From assembly GCA_902788555.1 (NCBI GenBank), contig CADAKQ010000007.1, positions 30,803 to 94,802 on the forward strand: DNA of 64,000 bases, in the 5' to 3' direction. Source of the stretch: an uncultured Lachnospiraceae bacterium. GTDB lineage: Bacteria; Bacillota; Clostridia; Lachnospirales; Lachnospiraceae. Under the pieces are notes generated by a model that did not search any database, was not told where the DNA came from, and worked only from the letters and a program-made list of their open reading frames with translations. Both the position numbers and the translations under genes were made by a program. Numbering within the stretch: position 1 is the first letter of the stretch; the number at the start of each line of letters is the position of its first letter. Shown here in pieces: positions 7,307-16,134 of this stretch.

Positions 7307-9160
7307 CTATTGCTGTGAATAAAACAGGTTGTTTAGCTCAACAAGAGATTTGGCATCGGTTTTTATTCTTATATTGGAAAGATGACGCTGGACGGTACGC
7401 AGGGTTATTCCCTGCATATCCGCCAGCTCTTTTTGTGTCTTTTCAGGATTTTCAAGAAAAACTCTTAAGGTCTCGGATTCTTTTTCCGACAGTGTATACT
7501 CCTTTGCAAATTGTTTAACTTTATCGGAAAGCGAAGTGCTGTCTGTCTCGGCGGTGGCTTTTTTGCTCTCGACCGTGGCTACAGCTTCTTTAGCGGAAAT
7601 ATCATCCTTTTCAATGGTTATATCAGCATTGTTAGCGGAAATATCAGCCTTTTTAATGGTTATATCAGCATTTTTATCTATAATATCAGTATCATTAACC
7701 TCAATATCAGCATCATTTTCAAAAGAGGCATTTGCTGTGTCAGCATCTCCTTCCTCTTCAGGCATCTCATAATAAAGATGCTTAACCGCCTGAAAAGAAC
7801 TGCAACCGGTTTTATCACAGATATTTCCGAGATTTCGATACAGAACACTTCGTGACATATAAAGACTTTTAGCAAGCTCCGACATAGTACCGTCAAAGGA
7901 AAGAGCAGCAGTAAAAACATCCGTTTCCTTATCAGTCATACCAAAACGTCTGGAAAAATCCGAAGGAGATATGCGCCGTGATGAACTTGGCCTGTTATTG
8001 CCAAAATCAAACATTCCCATAAATGCAAATAACATCATAATTATAATAATCGCCACAAGCTCAATTCCGATAATAATAATTAAAGAAAAATCTGATATCG
8101 CGTGAGAAGTAAATATAAAAGAGAAAATACTGTCTATAATTCGACCGCTTACAGCTATAAAGGGCGCAAAGCGATGTCCGCGTGCCAGCTTGAACATCAT
8201 TAGTACAAAAAAGCTGTTGATAACACCGGCGACAATGTAGTAAATACAGGTATTTGCATATATTGATGAATCCTCACTCATCAAAACCGGATTCAATATA
8301 CCAAAAAGAACTATAGCACTTGTAACTACAGGGATATACTTCATATCCTTTATATCAGAGATAATTCCCATGATAATATAAGAAAAAATAATAAAAAGAC
8401 GAGGGGACTCGTAAACAAGCGCTTCGCCGTTATACATAAGTATAAGAAGCGGATAGGAGAGAAAATTACCTATAAATTCAAATGCAATAATTACGATAAG
8501 CATACCTATATATATAAACTTGAAATTCGTGCTTTTAGGCGGCCTGGAATTGATGACTTCTTCAGGCTCCGTATCTGACAGATAATTCACTATGCCTGAT
8601 AAATTCAAAAAGGCAGCGACAAATGCCATAAGAAGAATACTATACAATATAAGATTATCGTTTTTTATATAAGATTGCAGGTAATATTGCAATAATATTG
8701 TGCAAGACATACTGACAATATATACACAGCCTGTATGTGACATATAGGAAAAGGCTCTGTACATAAGCTTATAATAATATACACATAAAGCGCCTATGAT
8801 AAATAACAGAATATACGAAGATGCAAGGAAAATATGTGCGTTGCCGGTCTTGAATAAAAACAGCATAAATAAAGGCATGATGAGCGTAATTACGCCCATA
8901 AGACGGCTTAATCTATAAGGCGAAATATCCATGAGACTTAATAATAAACCAAATATTATAAGAGATGCAGCAAAGAAAAGCAGCAAAAGATTATTATAAA
9001 ATATACTGTCCTTTTCATTGAAAAATTTGTTTATCAAGAAATAAAAGCTACTGCTTACTGAGGAATAGGTAAAATTATATATGAAAAATAAAACGGCAAG
9101 CAAAATATGTCTGCCAAATCTAATATTATTTATGGAAAATCGTTTGTAAGCTTTGTCCAT
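7307..9160 (-). CDS. Membrane-embedded LuxR-type regulator with two HTH domains
   Basis: 617 residues. The N-terminal ~385 residues form about 10-12 hydrophobic segments resembling a major-facilitator-like sensor. Two LuxR/GerE-type helix-turn-helix domains follow: FGMTDKETDVFTAAL ... MSRSVLYRNLGNICDKTGC (about 400-460) and YTLSEKESETLRVFL ... TLRTVQRHLSNIRIKT (about 550-610). They are joined by six 7-residue repeats built on Asp-Ile. Membrane-tethered LuxR regulators are known in Firmicutes and Actinobacteria; the doubled HTH is less usual. GGAAGGGTG precedes the ATG (complement of 9160). It is divergent from the surface protein at 9466, a plausible target. Confidence 0.8.
   Translation of the reverse strand: MDKAYKRFSINNIRFGRHILLAVLFFIYNFTYSSVSSSFYFLINKFFNEKDSIFYNNLLLLFFAASLIIFGLLLSLMDISPYRLSRLMGVITLIMPLFMLFLFKTGNAHIFLASSYILLFIIGALCVYYYKLMYRAFSYMSHTGCVYIVSMSCTILLQYYLQSYIKNDNLILYSILLMAFVAAFLNLSGIVNYLSDTEPEEVINSRPPKSTNFKFIYIGMLIVIIAFEFIGNFLSYPLLILMYNGEALVYESPRLFIIFSYIIMGIISDIKDMKYIPVVTSAIVLFGILNPVLMSEDSSIYANTCIYYIVAGVINSFFVLMMFKLARGHRFAPFIAVSGRIIDSIFSFIFTSHAISDFSLIIIIGIELVAIIIIMMLFAFMGMFDFGNNRPSSSRRISPSDFSRRFGMTDKETDVFTAALSFDGTMSELAKSLYMSRSVLYRNLGNICDKTGCSSFQAVKHLYYEMPEEEGDADTANASFENDADIEVNDTDIIDKNADITIKKADISANNADITIEKDDISAKEAVATVESKKATAETDSTSLSDKVKQFAKEYTLSEKESETLRVFLENPEKTQKELADMQGITLRTVQRHLSNIRIKTDAKSLVELNNLFYSQQ
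7593..7718. repeat. Six 21-bp repeats encoding Asp-Ile heptads
   Basis: The string ATATCA recurs at 7599, 7620, 7641, 7662, 7683 and 7704, an exact 21-bp period. On the - strand each unit encodes a heptad of the form (N/K)-(A/D)-D-I-x-x-(K/N). The array forms the linker between the two HTH domains of the membrane regulator. Confidence 0.9.
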
Positions 9161-9465
9161 AATACGACACCCTTCCTAATACCGTGCTTTAATCAGATTT
9201 TTGCTGACTGATATGGATATTATAAAGCATTTTTTTATATTTGAAAAGATGCATTATAAAACAGATGTCGTAAATACGACAGCCAAATTATTCGAAAGAA
9301 ACATATGTCAGCTTTAATATATTTCCATAATTTAATAAAATATCATCGTTATATATTGTGTGCGACACGGAATATTAAAGAGGGGGGTGTAGGTATAAAT
9401 TGATGTCGCTACACAGCAAAAGGTTAAATAATAAGAAGAATAATTAATAGGAAGGGAGACTATTT
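9161..9465. other. 305-bp divergent intergenic region
   Basis: This gap separates the membrane regulator (-) from the secreted repeat protein (+). It holds the TGTCGTA-AA-TACGACA dyad at 9266-9281, a TACGACA half-site at 9163-9169 in the regulator leader, and related GCGACAC and GTCGC strings near 9362 and 9404. The + gene has a good ribosome site (GGAAGGGAG), but I could not assign a convincing -35/-10 pair for either gene. Confidence 0.6.
9266..9281. promoter_or_regulatory. Perfect 7-2-7 palindrome, candidate operator
   Basis: TGTCGTA and TACGACA flank AA. LuxR-type HTH dimers bind dyads of about this size, and a TACGACA half-site lies at 9163-9169, directly next to the ribosome site of the divergent regulator. 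Binding by that regulator is an inference. Confidence 0.5.
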
Positions 9466-11463
9466 ATGAAGTTAAGAAAAAAGAAATCATTATTAAGCTT
9501 CGCATTGGCATTGGTGATGGCTTTAACATTTGTGCCGGGTGGAGCTATAAAGAGTTTGGCGGCGGATGTTATTGAATTAACCCAGGCTGATTTTGAAGAA
9601 GCTTATGAGGCAAATGGCACTCAAACATCAAAGTATATATCATATGAGTCAGGTGCAGAATATACAGGCTATATATTGAATGAAGGAAGAACATATAAAT
9701 TAATGGATGATGTTTTACTTGTAGATGTAGAAGAAGAATATCCTGAAAATGTGCAAATTTCTACGGCTGAGGATGCTACAATTGATTTGAATGGTCATAC
9801 TTTGGCAGCAGAAATTGATTTTGGAGGTTCATCAAAGTCTGTAATTACAGGAAATGGTAAATTGACAAATGGGGGATTTTACACATCATTAACAATATCT
9901 GATAATGCTGATGTAACTGTTGATAATACTACTATTGTATGTGGAATATCGGTTGGAACAGGAGAAGAAGGAAAAAAATCAAAGCTAACCTTTAATGATG
10001 TTACATTTAAAGGAAGTATGTCAGTAAGCTCAGGAACTGTAATTATTGATAAAAGTATTCTTGATGGAGAAAATTCAAGAGGATCTGCAAATATATATGT
10101 ATTCGGAAATTCAAGTATTGAAGTAAATGATGGAACATTTACATCTCCAGACACAGGTATAGAGTCTCTTGGAACAGGCAATACTATAACAATTAATAAA
10201 GGAAAGTTTACTGGTTATGATGGAATACGACTTAATAGTGATGACAAAGTTGTAATTGTATCAGGAACATTTATTAGTTCTAATGATAGTGAGACAGAAG
10301 GATTTGGAATTTCTATTACTGGAACTGAAGATACTAGTTTATTTGGTGGATTATTGGCAGATGGTTCTTCATATTCTCCTGAGTTAACGGCTTCTGTCCT
10401 TCCAAATGAAAATCTACCTTCTGTTCATTCTCAGAAAGAAATATCGGTGGTTAATGCCTCGGATGAACCTGCTGAATATACTGTAACATATGAGACAAAT
10501 GGCGGTAGTACTGTTAAAGCTGAGACTGTTGAAGAAGGTAAAACAGCTACAAAGCCGGCTGATCCTACAAAAGAAGGCTATAAATTTGATGGTTGGTATG
10601 CAGATAAGGATTTAAAGACTGCATTTGATTTTACAACAGCAATAAATGAAGATACTACTGTTTATGCTAAGTGGACAGAAGATAAGAAGGAAGACACCAA
10701 GGAAGATGACAAGAAGGAAGACACCAAGGAAGATGACAAGAAGGAAGACACCAAGGAAGATGACAAGAAGGATGATACCAAGGTAGACGACAAGAAGGAT
10801 GATACCAAGGTAGATGACAAGAAGGATGATACCAAGGTAGATGACAAGAAGGACGATACCAAGGTAGACGACAAGAAGGAAGTTATACCTGATGTACCGG
10901 AGGATGCTGAGGAGTTTGCAACCTATGACGGACGTACCTTCTATGAGACAGAAGATGGTGATATAATTGTTACAAAGGCAAACGGCGAACGTGAGCAGGA
11001 TGAATTTGTATGTGATGGTACTTATACATATTTTGTTCAGTTCGACGGAACTGTTATGAAGGACAGACTTTCATATCATCCGGATGGAGAACACGTAATC
11101 TACTTTGATGAAGACGGACATGAGGTATTCAATGACTTTGCACATGTTAAGCGTTCAATAGCAGGAGAAGAGGTTGACGATTACTGCTTCTTCGATGTAT
11201 TCGGACATATGTATGTCGATGTAATCACATGGGATAAGACCGGTACGGTTCTTTACTATGCTAATCCATATGGAGTTATGGAGATGAATAAATGGTTCCA
11301 GTTCTCAGACACAGTAGTTTGGGGCGACGGAACACCTACAGAGGGTATCGCAGGCGGCTACGGATATGCTACGGAGAACGGTACACTTATGAGAGACCAG
11401 GCAACCTATGACTGGGAAGGAAAGCCTTGTTATATGCAGGGTAATGGTGTAGCGCTTTACTAA
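9466..11463 (+). CDS. Secreted surface protein: beta-helix, InlB-type repeat, charged repeats, wall-binding-like tail
   Basis: 665 residues with a signal peptide (1 to about 33, KKKSLLSFALALVMALTF...SLAA). Residues ~60-330 are Thr/Ser/Gly/Asn-rich short strands typical of a right-handed beta-helix. An InlB B-type repeat follows (YTVTYETNGGSTVKAETV ... GYKFDGWYADKDL ... TVYAKWTE). Then come seven 9-residue Asp/Lys repeats. The C-terminal ~190 residues contain aromatic-Gly units (GYGYATENGTLM, CYMQGNGVALY) like those of cell-wall-associated Clostridia proteins. There is no LPXTG motif. Probable role: surface adhesion or carbohydrate contact. A strong terminator follows. Confidence 0.8.
   Translation: MKLRKKKSLLSFALALVMALTFVPGGAIKSLAADVIELTQADFEEAYEANGTQTSKYISYESGAEYTGYILNEGRTYKLMDDVLLVDVEEEYPENVQISTAEDATIDLNGHTLAAEIDFGGSSKSVITGNGKLTNGGFYTSLTISDNADVTVDNTTIVCGISVGTGEEGKKSKLTFNDVTFKGSMSVSSGTVIIDKSILDGENSRGSANIYVFGNSSIEVNDGTFTSPDTGIESLGTGNTITINKGKFTGYDGIRLNSDDKVVIVSGTFISSNDSETEGFGISITGTEDTSLFGGLLADGSSYSPELTASVLPNENLPSVHSQKEISVVNASDEPAEYTVTYETNGGSTVKAETVEEGKTATKPADPTKEGYKFDGWYADKDLKTAFDFTTAINEDTTVYAKWTEDKKEDTKEDDKKEDTKEDDKKEDTKEDDKKDDTKVDDKKDDTKVDDKKDDTKVDDKKDDTKVDDKKEVIPDVPEDAEEFATYDGRTFYETEDGDIIVTKANGEREQDEFVCDGTYTYFVQFDGTVMKDRLSYHPDGEHVIYFDEDGHEVFNDFAHVKRSIAGEEVDDYCFFDVFGHMYVDVITWDKTGTVLYYANPYGVMEMNKWFQFSDTVVWGDGTPTEGIAGGYGYATENGTLMRDQATYDWEGKPCYMQGNGVALY
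10681..10869 (+). repeat. Seven 27-bp tandem repeats (9-residue Asp/Lys units)
   Basis: Units begin at 10681, 10708, 10735, 10762, 10789, 10816 and 10843. The first three encode DKKEDTKED and the last four DKKDDTKVD, so two sub-families expanded separately. A partial eighth unit follows. All units keep frame, so copy changes would alter only the stalk length of the surface protein. Confidence 0.95.
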
Positions 11464-11511
11464 GCTTATATAGTCGGTTATATAGCTGGATATATAATGC
11501 CTTAACAGGTA

Positions 11512-11561
11512 AAAAGTCCAAATTTTCGGACCGCAGTCCGAAAATTTGGACTTTTCTTTTT
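11512..11561 (+). terminator. Very strong intrinsic terminator
   Basis: A perfect 20-bp stem (11512-11531 with 11536-11555) is closed by the loop CGCA and followed by CTTTTT. The A-run on the left arm makes it able to act on both strands. Confidence 0.95.
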
Positions 11562-11654
11562 GTATTTCCATTAATTTTTGCGCAAAGATTACATTGGTTT
11601 TTTTGATTTAATTATGAATTGTAATGATGTTTTAATAATGGAGGTGATAAAATT

Positions 11655-12185
11655 ATGCCGGTTTATACCATTGTCATATTTGAAGATAGTCCAAAGGAAT
11701 TGAAAAATCATAAAGTGCATTATATACATAAATCGAAAACAGTATTTGATACGGGTGTTAAAATCAACCTACTCCAAAAATTTATATTTATATCCCTTGA
11801 CAATTTCAAGTATATTTTGCAAAATAGGATTGAAACAGGAAAAGAAAATATGTCTGGAGATGATATTTTAAAGAACAGACTTGAAGAGTGGCTGATGTTT
11901 TTGAGTGTTGATGAACCGGAACTGATAGAGCTGCTTATAAGTCACAGACCTTATTTTGAAAAATTGTATGCGGATATATATAATATGTGTATAAACACGG
12001 AAAGGCTGATGAATATGTATTCAAAGGAATTGGCACAGTTAGATTATAATACGGTTGTATATATGGTAGACGAGTTAAAGGCGGAGATAGATAACCAAAA
12101 GGCGGAGATAGATAACCAAAAGGCGGAGATAGAGAAAAAGAATGCCGAGATAGAACGATTAAAAAAGCTTCTTGACGAAAAATAA
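11655..12185 (+). CDS. Truncated Rpn-family (PD-(D/E)XK transposase-like) protein with coiled-coil tail
   Basis: 176 residues resembling the C-terminal half of Rpn-type recombination-promoting nucleases/putative transposases (PVYTIVIFED ... FISLDNFKYIL ... RLEEWLMFLSVDEPE). The N-terminal catalytic Asp/ExK part is missing, and the frame is closed by a TGA 21 bp upstream of the start. Even so, it has an excellent ribosome site (GGAGGTGAT) before ATG 11655 and its own terminator, so it may be expressed. The last ~35 residues are heptads (KAEIDNQ repeats, then NAEIERL, KKLLDEK) that would form a coiled coil. It is either a decaying gene or a small regulatory derivative. Confidence 0.65.
   Translation: MPVYTIVIFEDSPKELKNHKVHYIHKSKTVFDTGVKINLLQKFIFISLDNFKYILQNRIETGKENMSGDDILKNRLEEWLMFLSVDEPELIELLISHRPYFEKLYADIYNMCINTERLMNMYSKELAQLDYNTVVYMVDELKAEIDNQKAEIDNQKAEIEKKNAEIERLKKLLDEK
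12078..12161 (+). repeat. 21-bp heptad repeat array
   Basis: Four 21-bp units encode KAEIDNQ, KAEIDNQ, KAEIEKK and NAEIERL. The first two are identical at the DNA level. They form the coiled-coil tail of the Rpn-like fragment. Confidence 0.9.
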
Positions 12186-12235
12186 AAATATGGCTTAGCA
12201 ATAATTATGTGTTTTTATATTTTTCAAAATGAAAG

Positions 12236-12270
12236 CAGAAGGTATTTAGAATATATACCTTCTGTTTTTT
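12236..12270 (+). terminator. Intrinsic terminator
   Basis: CAGAAGGTAT pairs with ATACCTTCTG across a 9-nt loop and is followed by six T. It ends the Rpn-like gene. Confidence 0.9.
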
Positions 12271-12398
12271 CTTTTAACATTCCTTTTTTTTATATGGAAT
12301 TTATATATAAAGTCTGTTAAAATAAGAATATCTGTTGTGAATAGAATTTATGGTCAAGAATTCTTTTGCGGATAGAATTAATAATAAGGAGAATTGTT

Positions 12399-13322
12399 AT
12401 GATAAATACACTTATAAAAAATATTCAGAAAAAAAATGCACCCATAGTTGTAGGTCTTGATCCGATGATGAATTATATTCCGGAGTATATTCAAAGGAAT
12501 GCCTTTGAGGAGTATGGAGAGACTTTAAAGGGAGCAGCTGAAGCTATATGGATTTATAATAAGGGGATAATAGACGCAACCTATGATTTGATTCCGGCGG
12601 TTAAGCCGCAGATTGCTATGTATGAGCAGTTTGGTATTGAGGGACTTGTGGCATTTCATAAGACCTGTGCTTATGCGAAGGAAAAGGGCTTGGTTGTAAT
12701 AGGTGATATAAAGCGTGGTGATATAGGTTCGACTTCGACGGCATATGCAGTTGGTCATCTGGGAAAGGTAAAGGTTGGTTCAAAGGCATATGCGGGCTTT
12801 GATGAAGATTTTGTAACGGTAAATCCTTATCTTGGTACGGATGGTGTAAAGCCTTTTGTAGATATATGTAAGGAAGAAAACAAGGGTATATTTGTTCTGG
12901 TTAAGACTTCGAACCCTTCGTCGGGAGAGTTTCAGGACAAGCTTGTCGATGGAAGACCTCTTTATGAGCTTGTTGCCGAAAAGGTTGTAGAGTGGGGCAA
13001 TGAGTGTATGGGTGATAGATACAGCAATGTTGGCTGTGTTGTGGGAGCAACCTATCCGGAAATGGGAAAGGTGCTTCGTAAGCTTATGCCTAAGTCCTAT
13101 ATTCTTGTTCCGGGCTATGGTGCTCAGGGTGGAAAGGCAGAGGATTTGGTTCATTACTTTAATGAAGACGGACTTGGAGCAATCGTTAATTCTTCAAGGG
13201 GAATTATAGCTGCCTATAAGCAGGATAAATATTCCTCCTTCGGAGAAGCAAATTATGCGGATGCAAGCCGTCAGGCAGTGGTTGATATGATAGCGGATAT
13301 AAACGGAGCACTTGGAAGATAG
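12399..13322 (+). CDS. pyrF: Orotidine-5'-phosphate decarboxylase
   Basis: 307 residues, the length of the type 2 (longer) OMP decarboxylases. It converts OMP to UMP, the last de novo step. The catalytic Asp-Lys-Asp region is visible as VVIGDIKRGDIGSTS, with the substrate-binding start IVVGLDPM and the phosphate-gripping ends VPGYGAQGG and VNSSRG. ATG 12399 is chosen because AAGGAG lies 7 bp upstream; an in-frame start at 12366 lacks a site. It begins the pyrF-pyrK-pyrD run. Confidence 0.95.
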   Translation: MINTLIKNIQKKNAPIVVGLDPMMNYIPEYIQRNAFEEYGETLKGAAEAIWIYNKGIIDATYDLIPAVKPQIAMYEQFGIEGLVAFHKTCAYAKEKGLVVIGDIKRGDIGSTSTAYAVGHLGKVKVGSKAYAGFDEDFVTVNPYLGTDGVKPFVDICKEENKGIFVLVKTSNPSSGEFQDKLVDGRPLYELVAEKVVEWGNECMGDRYSNVGCVVGATYPEMGKVLRKLMPKSYILVPGYGAQGGKAEDLVHYFNEDGLGAIVNSSRGIIAAYKQDKYSSFGEANYADASRQAVVDMIADINGALGR

Positions 13323-13405
13323 ACAGGTAAATGTGGAAGTCATATATTTACAATATGTATATATGAAGCTTTGTGACAAATATATAAAAAAGGAGAAGCG
13401 GGGAT

Positions 13406-14170
13406 ATGGATAAAATAAAGTTGACTGCAAAGGTTATAAGGCAGGATGAGATTGCTTATGAAATTTATTCGCTTTTGCTTTCGGCAAAGGAAATTGCAGA
13501 TATAGCGAAGCCGGGACAGTTTGTCAATCTTTATTCGGCGGATAAAAGCAGACTTTTACCAAGACCGATAAGCATATGTGAGATAGACAAAAATGCAGGT
13601 ACAATAAGACTTGTATATAGAGTTGTAGGAGATGGAACAAAAGAGTTTTCAGGTCTTACCTCAGATCATACTATCGAGGTTCTCGGACCTTTGGGAAATG
13701 GGTTTAAGCCGGAAGGAAAAAGAGCAATAATCATAGGAGGCGGTATCGGAATTCCACCTATGCTTGAACTTTCAAAGCAGCTTGAATGTGAGAAGTCCAT
13801 AGTATTAGGCTTTAGAGATGAGGAATTTTTATCAGAAGAATTTACACCTTACGGAAAGGTTTATAAATCAAGCGATGCAGGAAATATAGGTGTTAAGGGC
13901 ACTGTTATGGATGCCATAAAAGAATACGGAATAACAGGAGATATCATATATGCCTGTGGACCTATTCCTATGCTTCGTGCGATATCTGATTATGCACTTG
14001 CAAATAACATCACGGCACAGATTTCAATGGAAGAAAGGATGGCATGTGGAATAGGTGCATGTCTTGCATGTGTTTGCAAATCAAGTGCTGTAGATGAACA
14101 TTCAAAGGTTAATAATAAAAGGGTATGTAAGGAAGGTCCTGTATTTTATGCCGGGGAGGTGGAGTTTTAA
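13406..14170 (+). CDS. pyrK: Dihydroorotate dehydrogenase B, electron-transfer subunit
   Basis: 254 residues of the PyrK/ferredoxin-reductase family. It has the flavin-binding RPISICEID, the NAD-binding IIGGGIGIPPMLELSK and the C-terminal [2Fe-2S] cysteines (ACGIGACLACVCKS ... RVCKEGPVF). It passes electrons from PyrD to NAD+. AAGGAG precedes ATG 13406. The last base of its stop codon is the first base of the pyrD ATG (TAATG), showing translational coupling with its partner subunit. Confidence 0.95.
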   Translation: MDKIKLTAKVIRQDEIAYEIYSLLLSAKEIADIAKPGQFVNLYSADKSRLLPRPISICEIDKNAGTIRLVYRVVGDGTKEFSGLTSDHTIEVLGPLGNGFKPEGKRAIIIGGGIGIPPMLELSKQLECEKSIVLGFRDEEFLSEEFTPYGKVYKSSDAGNIGVKGTVMDAIKEYGITGDIIYACGPIPMLRAISDYALANNITAQISMEERMACGIGACLACVCKSSAVDEHSKVNNKRVCKEGPVFYAGEVEF

Positions 14171-15072
14171 TGAATACTAAGGTAAGTATAGCAGGAGTAG
14201 AATTAAAAAATCCGATAACTGTAGCCTCAGGTACCTTTGGCTCCGGTATGGAATACGGAGAATTTATAGATTTATCTAAGCTTGGAGCGGTTACGACAAA
14301 GGGCGTGGCAAATATACCTTGGCCGGGTAATCCTACACCACGTATTGCCGAAACCTATGGCGGTATGATGAATGCGATAGGACTTCAAAATCCCGGCATA
14401 GATACATTTTGTGAAAGAGATATACCTTTTCTTAAAACAAAGGATACGAAGATTATCGTAAATGTATGTGGAAAAAGTGAAGGAGATTATGTAGAGGTAG
14501 TAGAAAGACTTGGTGATGAACCGGTTGATTTACTTGAGATAAATGTTTCCTGTCCCAATGTTAAAGAGGGTGGAATAGCCTTTGGTCAGAATCCTAAGGC
14601 ACTTTTCGATATAACTAAAGCTGTGAAGGCTAAGGCAAAACAGCCGATAATTATGAAACTCAGTCCGAACGTTACGGATATTACCGAGATGGCGAAAGCG
14701 GCTGAGGCTGCAGGCTCGGATGCACTTTCTCTTATCAATACTCTTACAGGTATGAAGATAGATGTTAAAAAGAGGACTTTTGCGGTTGCCAATAAGACAG
14801 CAGGTGTTTCGGGACCGGCGATTAAACCGATAGCGGTTCGCATGGTATATCAGGTGGCGAATGCAGTAAAGCTTCCCATCATCGGTATGGGTGGAATTTC
14901 CACGGCTGAGGATGCTCTTGAATTTATAATGGCAGGTGCTACGGCGGTAGCTGTTGGAACTGCCAATTTCCGTAATCCTTATGTGACGACGGAAATTATA
15001 AAGGGAATAGAAGAGTATATGATAGCAGGTAAGATTGAGGATATCAATGAATTAATCGGATGTGTGAAGTAG
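14170..15072 (+). CDS. pyrD: Dihydroorotate dehydrogenase B, catalytic subunit
   Basis: 300 residues, class 1B. It oxidises dihydroorotate to orotate with FMN. The class 1 catalytic cysteine loop is seen in EINVSCPNVKEGG, FMN-binding at MKLSPNVTD and GMGGISTAEDA, and the start VASGTFGSGMEY is typical. It overlaps pyrK by one base. pyrE, often next in this cluster, is absent; an orphan membrane gene follows instead. Confidence 0.96.
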   Translation: MNTKVSIAGVELKNPITVASGTFGSGMEYGEFIDLSKLGAVTTKGVANIPWPGNPTPRIAETYGGMMNAIGLQNPGIDTFCERDIPFLKTKDTKIIVNVCGKSEGDYVEVVERLGDEPVDLLEINVSCPNVKEGGIAFGQNPKALFDITKAVKAKAKQPIIMKLSPNVTDITEMAKAAEAAGSDALSLINTLTGMKIDVKKRTFAVANKTAGVSGPAIKPIAVRMVYQVANAVKLPIIGMGGISTAEDALEFIMAGATAVAVGTANFRNPYVTTEIIKGIEEYMIAGKIEDINELIGCVK

Positions 15073-15131
15073 GCAGACCACATAACGAAGGGATGTTTAA
15101 AAATATATTAATTGCTTAGGGTAGTTAAATT

Positions 15132-15461
15132 ATGTCTATATTTAATAAGAAGAAAAAATATTATTTTTCAGATGACTCCATAGCCTCTGATACCATAATT
15201 GCATTTATTCTTGGAGGGGTTTCCTTTATAGCTGAGATTATCGGGATAATATCCTCGATAAGAACCAAAGGAAATGTTTCGGAATTTATCGGAGTTTTAT
15301 ATGCATGTGCGATTTTGCTTTCCGTCTGTGGCGTGGCATTTGCGTGGTTTGGATTTGGTGCAGAGGAAGGCGGAGTTAAGAGTAAGCGATGGTCGATATC
15401 TCTCAACATTTTTACATTGCTTGTGCCTTTATTTATGATTGGATTATATTTTTTTGTATAA
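15132..15461 (+). CDS. Small membrane protein of unknown function
   Basis: 109 residues with a Lys-rich N-terminus (FNKKKKYYFSDD) and three hydrophobic segments (about 22-42, 53-76 and 90-108). The layout resembles small uncharacterised membrane families of Lachnospiraceae, but no function is known. It lies 60 bp after pyrD with only a weak ribosome site, and its stop is 20 bp before the HD-domain gene. Confidence 0.65.
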   Translation: MSIFNKKKKYYFSDDSIASDTIIAFILGGVSFIAEIIGIISSIRTKGNVSEFIGVLYACAILLSVCGVAFAWFGFGAEEGGVKSKRWSISLNIFTLLVPLFMIGLYFFV

Positions 15462-15480
15462 TAAAAGGAAAGATTTTCAC

Positions 15481-16071
15481 ATGGATGAACGATTAAAAAA
15501 ACAACTTGATTTTTTGCTTGAAATCGACAAATCAAAGGAAGTAGGAAGACAGACCTATCTTGCGGACGGAACCAGAAAGGAAAATGATGCTGAACATAGT
15601 TGGCATCTTGCGCTTATGGCTATACTTCTTTCAGAGTATGCAAACTCTGATATAGATGTTTTAAAAACGGTTACAATGGTACTTATACATGATTTGGTTG
15701 AAATCGATGCAGGTGATACCTATGCTTATGATGTGGAAGGAAATAAGACTAAACGGGAAAGAGAAATAAAGGCTGCGGACAGGATATTTAATCTTTTACC
15801 TAAGGATCAGGCAGACAAGATGAGAGCCGTTTGGGAGGAATTTGAAAGAGGTGACACACCTGAATCACAGTTTGCGGCAGCTCTTGATAAGACACAGCCG
15901 GTTATATTAACGGACAAGCAAGGCGGAAAATCATGGTTGGAACATGGCGTAAAGAAAAGTCAGATAGCAAAAAGAACGGCGTCGGTCTCCTTAGGTTCGA
16001 AAGTGCTTGGAGATTTTGTTGATGATGCTGTGGAAAGAAATGTCAAAAAGGGGTTACTTAAAGACGAATAA
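15481..16071 (+). CDS. HD-domain phosphohydrolase (YfbR/5'-nucleotidase-like)
   Basis: 196 residues with the HD motif series: His in DAEHSWH, the His-Asp pair in VLIHDLVEIDAGDT, and a later Asp in AAALDKTQPVI. This order is typical of the HD_3/YfbR-like family, which hydrolyses nucleotide monophosphates. ATG 15481 is preferred because AAAGGAAAG lies upstream; an in-frame TTG start at 15439 overlaps the previous gene. The substrate is not shown by the sequence. Confidence 0.85.
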   Translation: MDERLKKQLDFLLEIDKSKEVGRQTYLADGTRKENDAEHSWHLALMAILLSEYANSDIDVLKTVTMVLIHDLVEIDAGDTYAYDVEGNKTKREREIKAADRIFNLLPKDQADKMRAVWEEFERGDTPESQFAAALDKTQPVILTDKQGGKSWLEHGVKKSQIAKRTASVSLGSKVLGDFVDDAVERNVKKGLLKDE

Positions 16072-16134
16072 AAAAATGCGTTTTTGCGGTGAAAATATAT
16101 AGTATATTAAAACAATGCAGGGAGATTTTTAATA

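Noticed and set aside
7511-7855. Plus-strand frames over the heptad repeats of the membrane regulator
   Set aside because: They arise from the 21-bp repeats read in the opposite direction and have no initiation signals.
12078-12161. Short direct repeats as a CRISPR-like array
   Set aside because: Repeats are contiguous with no spacers and keep the reading frame, so they are coding heptads.
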